In this document: positions 15,427 to 18,608 of the stretch, piece after piece
How the letters are laid out: the number at the start of each line of letters is the position of its first letter
How positions within the stretch are numbered: position 1 is the stretch's first letter
From: DASUSF01 sp036375275
Lineage (GTDB): Bacteria; Pseudomonadota; Alphaproteobacteria; Geminicoccales; Geminicoccaceae
NCBI GenBank assembly: GCA_036375275.1
Contig: DASUSF010000388.1
Span: 1 to 18,608, forward strand
Length of the DNA: 18,608 nt
Direction of reading: 5' to 3'
Made by a program: the position numbers and the translations under genes
The notes under the pieces: model-generated
What the model was told of the DNA's origin: nothing
The model's database searches: none
The model's input: only the letters and a program-made list of their open reading frames with translations

Positions 15427-15960
15427 ATGACCATCGACCAGCGCACCTTCCGCGACGCCCTCGGCTGCTTCGCGACCGGGGTCACGATCGTGACCACGCT
15501 CGATCCCGCCGGCCGCCTGCTCGGCATCACCGCCAACTCGTTCAGCTCGGTGTCGCTCGACCCGCCGCTGGTCCTGTTCTCGCTCGCCCGCAGGGCCTTC
15601 AGCTTCAAGGCGTTTCAGAGGAGCCGCCACTTCGCCGTCAACGTCCTGGCGGCGGGGCAGAGCGAGCTCTCCGACACCTTCGCCAAGGCGCGCTCCGACA
15701 AGTGGGCCGGCGTCGCGTTCGAGGTGTGGGACACCGACTGCCCGATCATCAAGGGCGCCCTCGCGCAGTTCGAGTGCCGGACCGTCTCGACCCACGACGG
15801 CGGCGATCACGTGGTGTTCATCGGCGCCGTCGAGCGCATGGCCTTCGACCCGGAGCGCGAGCCGCTGGTCTACTGTCGCGGGCGCTACCGCGAGCTTCGC
15901 CCCGCGGCCGAGGAGCCGGCCGAGGCGGCGGCCGCCGGGCGGGTCGGCGCGACCCCCTGA
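15427..15960 (+). CDS. Flavin reductase-like FMN-binding protein
   Basis: 177-residue member of the flavin reductase-like domain family, the small reductase that supplies FMNH2 or FADH2 to two-component monooxygenases. FRDALGCFATGVTIVTTLD at the start, GITANSFSSVSLDPPLVLFS (the flavin-binding strand), FAVNVLAAGQSELSDTFA and GGDHVVFIGAVERM are all family motifs in order, with GRYREL near the end. The Ala-rich tail (about 20 residues) is not conserved. The ATG at 15427 begins the family N-terminus; its ribosome site is weak (GAAGAAG). It is divergent from the TRAP operon. No partner monooxygenase is present, so the pathway served is unknown. A tandem repeat begins in its stop codon. Confidence 0.93.
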   Translation: MTIDQRTFRDALGCFATGVTIVTTLDPAGRLLGITANSFSSVSLDPPLVLFSLARRAFSFKAFQRSRHFAVNVLAAGQSELSDTFAKARSDKWAGVAFEVWDTDCPIIKGALAQFECRTVSTHDGGDHVVFIGAVERMAFDPEREPLVYCRGRYRELRPAAEEPAEAAAAGRVGATP

Positions 15961-16077
15961 GCACGACGGGGCGGCCCGGTCGGTCCGTCGGCCGAAGCGA
16001 GCACGACGGGGCGGCGCGGCTGATCCGCAGGCCAAGCGAGCACGACAGGGCGGCCCTGCGCGATCACCCGGATCATC
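15959..16077. repeat. Three degenerate ~40-bp tandem repeats
   Basis: Copies start at 15959, 15999 and 16038 with GAGCACGACGGGGCGG (third copy GAGCACGACAGGGCGG); the first two then share a diverged middle and a GGCC-AAGC end. Each copy contains its own short inverted repeat, for example CAGGGCGGCCCTG at 16046-16058. The array fills the gap between the flavin reductase stop and the point where fliX should end, so it may be a hairpin-type terminator or a REP-like element. Confidence 0.65.
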
Positions 16078-16485
16078 GGGGCGGTCGCGCTTTCCGATTT
16101 CCACCGCCGCACGGACCTCGATCTCGCGCAGCACGCCTTCGAGCCGATCGTCTTCGACGGCGTCGCCTCTCGCCTCGATCAGGTCCGAGAGACGCCGGAG
16201 CGCGCGCTCCGACAGCCACCCCTCGATCATCGCCAGCCGGAGGTTCTCGAGCTCGTCCAACAAGTCGTGGCCCCGCTCCAAGGTCCGGCGCCGGCCCGAA
16301 GGCGCATCCGGGACTTCCTGCAGCGCGAGCACGCCGTCGAGCGCCGCGAGCGGCGCGCTCGGCGGGGCTCCCGGAGCGCGGTCCAGACGGGCCGGCGGAA
16401 GCGGGAAAGCCGACCCCGCGGGCGCCCGGCCGGTCGCCACACGCCTCGCCCCCGCCGCAGACCGAAGAGGCTCGTTGACCTTCAT
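16073..16485 (-). CDS. fliX: Flagellar assembly regulator FliX, 3' end without in-frame stop
   Basis: FliX is an alphaproteobacterial membrane-associated regulator that, with the activator FlbD, couples flagellar basal-body assembly to later flagellar gene expression. Residues 45-132 match the family: PLAALDGVLALQEV, GHDLLDELENLRLAMIEGWL and the end signature RLEGVLREIEVRAAVEIGK. The family ends about here, at ~135-140 residues. Instead of stopping, this frame stays open through the adjoining repeats and both neighbouring genes for another ~690 codons, which are not FliX-like. A one-base shift just after residue 132 would give a TGA at 16075-16073, the limit given here. So a lost stop or an indel is likely. 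The ATG at 16485 has GGAG eight bases before it. It is divergent from flgI and has a CtrA box upstream. Confidence 0.8.
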
Positions 16486-16527
16486 GTCTCGCTCCGCAAC
16501 CTCAGGTCGTGTCTATCCCGATCATCG

Positions 16528-16542
16528 TTAAGAACCGGTTAA
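16528..16542 (-). promoter_or_regulatory. CtrA-binding box (TTAA-N7-TTAA)
   Basis: On the minus strand the sequence TTAACCGGTTCTTAAC is an exact match to the full CtrA consensus TTAA-N7-TTAAC. It lies 43-57 bases upstream of the fliX start, where CtrA binds over the -35 region, in the fliX/flgI divergent gap. CtrA is the alphaproteobacterial master regulator of flagellar and cell-cycle genes and controls early flagellar genes such as fliX in Caulobacter. Confidence 0.65.
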
Positions 16543-16644
16543 GCCGCCCCGAGCGAGCCGCGCCCGGCAGGAATTGCCGCCCCGGCCCGCCGGGTACTGC
16601 CGGGCACTGGTGGATCGAAGCCCGTCCCGGCCGGCGCTCCGTGA

Positions 16645-16890
16645 GGCAGAGCGCGGGCGCAGGTCTCCCTGCCCAACCCGTTCGGGGAGGGTGACACGGT
16701 GGTCGTGCCGCGCGCCCGGATCGAGATCGACGAGGGCGGCGGCCAGATCGTGGTGCTCGACGGCGGCGTCAGCCTGCAGGGCCTGGTCACCGGCCTCAAC
16801 GCCCTCGGGGTCGGGCCGCGCGACCTGATCGGGATCCTCCAGGCGATCGAGGCGGCGGGAGCGCTGCAGGCCGAGATCGAGGTGATGTGA
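16645..16890 (+). pseudogene. flgI: 3' remnant of flgI (flagellar P-ring protein)
   Basis: FlgI forms the periplasmic P-ring around the flagellar rod and is normally ~370 residues. Only the C-terminal ~76 residues are here: QVSLPNPFGEGDTVVVPR, then GVSLQGLVTGLNALGVGPRD and LIGILQAIEAAGALQAEIEV, a good family match from about 16660. A TGA at 16642-16644 closes the frame upstream, and neither the signal peptide nor the N-terminal 80% occurs in the 160 bases back to fliX. A GTG at 16699 after GGGGAGG could start a 63-residue peptide, but this matches the interior of FlgI, so it is a relic. The break is near 16655. Its stop overlaps the next gene, as in an intact operon. A deletion or a misassembly is the likely cause. 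Confidence 0.82.
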
Positions 16891-17195
16891 TGAGGGAGCT
16901 TTTTAACCTGGCTCCGGTAGGACCGTCGGGGGTCGGCGACGTCAGGGGTGGCGCCGGGACCGGACCCGGGGCGCTCGAGGCGACCGCGCAGGACTTCGAG
17001 GCAGTGTTCCTCGCCCAGATGCTGAACAGCCTGACCCGGGATCTCGACCCCGGCGGGCCGCTCGGCGGCGGTCAAGGCGACCCGTTCCGATCCATGCTGA
17101 CCGACGAGATCGCGAAGCTGATCAGGCGCGCCGGGGGCGTCGGCGTCGGCGACGCGGTCCTACAGGAAATGCTCAAAATGCAGGAGGTGACGTGA
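16890..17195 (+). CDS. Rod-binding protein (FlgJ N-terminal domain type)
   Basis: 101-residue protein of the rod-binding family, equal to the N-terminal domain of enteric FlgJ without the muramidase part; stand-alone versions (such as CheL) are usual in alphaproteobacteria. It caps and helps polymerise the flagellar rod in the periplasm. ATAQDFEAVFLAQMLNSLTR, then GDPFRSMLTDEIAKLI and GGVGVGDAVLQEMLKMQE are the family core. The ATG at 16890 shares its A with the TGA of the flgI remnant (TGATG), behind GAGGTG, so translation was coupled to flgI. A GTG three bases earlier is less likely. The gene looks intact although its upstream partner is not. Confidence 0.9.
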   Translation: MRELFNLAPVGPSGVGDVRGGAGTGPGALEATAQDFEAVFLAQMLNSLTRDLDPGGPLGGGQGDPFRSMLTDEIAKLIRRAGGVGVGDAVLQEMLKMQEVT

Positions 17196-17629
17196 TGGAG
17201 CCGCTCGAGCAGGTCACGATCCTGATGACCCTGATGCGGCGCCTCGAGCAGGTGATGGATCAGGAGCGCGGCATTCTCAAGGGCATGCGTCTCGACGCCC
17301 TGCCCGACCTCCAGGAGGAGAAGGAGGCGCTGGCCGAAGCTTACGAGATCGAGCTCCGGCGGCTGCGCGGCGCGCCCGACCGGCTGGCCGGCCTCGACGG
17401 CCACGTGCGCGAGCAGCTCGAGGAATCGATGCGCGCCTTCCAGGCCCGCCTCGCCCGCAACTTCGAGGCCCTGCGCGCGACCCATCAGGTGATCGAGAAG
17501 GTGCTGAAGACGATCGGCGACAGCCTCAACCGTCAGCCGGGCGGCCCGGCCTACGGCGCGGCCGGGGAGGCGGTCGGCGCCGCCGGCGGCGCCCGCATCA
17601 TCCCGATCGCCTTCGACCGCCAGCTCTAG
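17195..17629 (+). CDS. FlgN-like flagellar export chaperone
   Basis: 144 residues, mostly long amphipathic helices: EQVTILMTLMRRLEQVMDQE, then LDALPDLQEEKEALAEAYEI and VREQLEESMRAFQARLARNF. This is the FlgN pattern: a cytosolic helical chaperone that carries the hook-filament junction proteins FlgK and FlgL to the export gate. The tail (residues ~112-144) is Gly/Ala-rich and ends in ARIIPIAFDRQL. The ATG at 17195 shares its A with the TGA of the rod-binding gene; GGAGG is seven bases upstream. The position right before flgK, its expected client, supports the call. No defect is seen in this gene. Confidence 0.83.
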   Translation: MEPLEQVTILMTLMRRLEQVMDQERGILKGMRLDALPDLQEEKEALAEAYEIELRRLRGAPDRLAGLDGHVREQLEESMRAFQARLARNFEALRATHQVIEKVLKTIGDSLNRQPGGPAYGAAGEAVGAAGGARIIPIAFDRQL

Positions 17630-17640
17630 AAGGCAGCTGG

Positions 17641-18478
17641 ATGAGCCTGTCCGCCAGTCTCAACAACGCGCTTTCCGGGCTGACCGTCGCGCAGCACGCG
17701 CTGAGCCTGACCGCGCACGACATCGTCAACTCCAACACCGTGGGCTACACCCGCAAGGTGGCAATGCCGCGGCCCAGGTGGTCGCGGGCCGGGGCGCGGG
17801 CGTCCGCACCGGCGAGACGGTGCGGGTGGTCGACCGCTTCCTGACCCTCGAGATGCGGCGTCAGGCGACTGCGGCCGGCGAGACCGAGGTGATTGACCGG
17901 TTCCACGGCCGGATCCAGAATTTTCTCGGCCGGCCGGGCGAGAACACCGACCTCGTGCTCAGGCTCGGCGAGCTCGAAACCGCCTTCGATCCGCTTGCCG
18001 CGAACCCGGAGAGCAACGCGCTCCGCGCCGAGATCCTGAACCTCGCCGGCCAGCTGGGCGCTCAGATCGACGGCCTCGCCGACGAGATCCAGCGCCTGCG
18101 CGCCGAGGCCGATCAGGAGATCCATGGTCTGGTCGAGGAGGCGAACGCGGAGCTCGAGCAGATCGCCGGCCTCAACCGCGAGATCGTGCGCCTCCACCAC
18201 ATCGGCCAGAGCCATCCGGAGCTCCTCGACCGCCGCGATGCCCTGGTCAGGAGCCTGAGCGCCAAGCTCGACCTCAGCACCTACGTCCGCGAGGACGGCG
18301 CGATGGTCGTGCAGACCGGCGGCGGCGCGCCGTTGGTCGACGAGACCGCGCGGGTCCTGGTCTACGAGGCGGCCGGGCAGGTGGGGCCGGGCACCCGCTT
18401 CGGCAGCCTCACGCTCCACCATCCGGGTCAGCTCGACCGCGCGACCCGCGAGGCGGAGGCGGGCGCCCGCTCGCCGAA
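17641..18478 (+). pseudogene. flgK: flgK (hook-filament junction protein 1), frameshifted and 3'-truncated
   Basis: FlgK joins hook and filament. The first 40 codons (SLSASLNNALSGLTVAQHAL to NTVGYTRKV) are a clean FlgK N-terminus, starting at an ATG 11 bases after the FlgN-like stop with AAGG before it. At 17758-17763 the frame breaks; the family sequence resumes as NAAAQVVAGRGAGVRTGETV in the frame starting at 17763, which corresponds to one missing base (GTGGCAAT where a further base is expected). The new frame is good FlgK through IAGLNREIVRLHHIGQSHPE, LLDRRDALVRSLSAKLD and GAMVVQTGGGAPLVDETA to about 18450. It then loses similarity with roughly half of the usual length missing. The end given is the approximate junction with the flgL-like fragment. 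Confidence 0.83.
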
Positions 18479-18608
18479 GGCGACAGCGGCATCGTCGTGC
18501 TGCCGAAGCTCGCCGAATACCGCACCGAGGTGGGTGGCCGGCAGGCCCGGCTCGACGACGTTAACCTTATCCACAGCAATGCCGAGGTCTACTTGCAGCG
18601 TGAGATCA
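18479..18608 (+). pseudogene. flgL: flgL-like 3' fragment joined to flgK (runs off window)
   Basis: In a frame different from the upstream flgK frame, 43 codons read VLPKLAEYRTEVGGRQARLD followed by DVNLIHSNAEVYLQREI at the window end. This resembles the C-terminal region of FlgL (hook-filament junction protein 2), where a GxRQxRL helix leads into the helix ending in ISxxEDxD. The N-terminal part of flgL and the C-terminal part of flgK are both absent, so a stretch of roughly a kilobase or more is missing at about 18455-18480. The identification rests on a short segment. Codons GTT, AAC, CTT and AAT here are less GC-rich than their surroundings. Confidence 0.5.

Noticed and set aside
14029..16072. 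Continuation of the fliX frame through the TAXI and flavin reductase genes
   Set aside because: After residue 132 nothing resembles FliX, and the stretch overlaps confirmed genes in other frames; it is open only because stops are rare at this GC.
16561..16580. Possible sigma-54 promoter (GGCAGGAATTGCC) upstream of flgI
   Set aside because: The GG and GC elements are separated by eight bases instead of ten; it is better read as a small inverted repeat.

Overview
The window is GC-rich DNA, apparently from an alphaproteobacterium. The clade is suggested by FliX (a flagellar regulator confined to that class), the flagellar order fliX / flgI - rod-binding protein - FlgN-like - flgK, and a TTAA-N7-TTAAC CtrA box between fliX and flgI. 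No rRNA, tRNA, insertion sequence, phage gene or CRISPR array was seen. High GC leaves many long antisense frames open; these were discarded.

Layout. Positions 1-822 (-) hold the N-terminal half of an AMP-forming acyl-CoA synthetase, cut by the window edge. Divergent from it, gmd and fcl (991-3046, +) form the two-enzyme route from GDP-mannose to GDP-L-fucose. Facing them on the minus strand is a block with a Sel1-repeat periplasmic protein (3111-3593), an outer-membrane beta-barrel (3681-4907), a LolA-like periplasmic carrier (4945-5778) and an RND/MMPL transporter (5756-8146). The last three read as one envelope-spanning lipid or hydrophobe export unit. An SDR-fold protein without the usual catalytic residues (8265-9005, -) lies upstream behind a strong hairpin. 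A proline racemase superfamily enzyme (9379-10419, +) diverges from it. Next come an unrecognised secreted coiled-coil protein with three Cys-bounded repeats (10709-11659, -), a TRAP-TAXI uptake system (permease 12050-14140 and binding protein 14217-15248, both -), and a divergent flavin reductase (15427-15960, +).

The right end (16073-18608) is a damaged flagellar locus. fliX has no in-frame stop where the family ends. flgI keeps only its last ~76 codons. The rod-binding and FlgN-like genes are intact and coupled by stop/start overlaps. flgK is frameshifted after codon 40 and then runs into what looks like the 3' part of flgL. Four lesions in 2.5 kb, beside an intact CtrA site and two intact genes, mean either recent decay of motility or a poor assembly here; sequence alone cannot decide. 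The other main points of interest are the coiled-coil/Cys-repeat protein and the RND-LolA-like-barrel trio.
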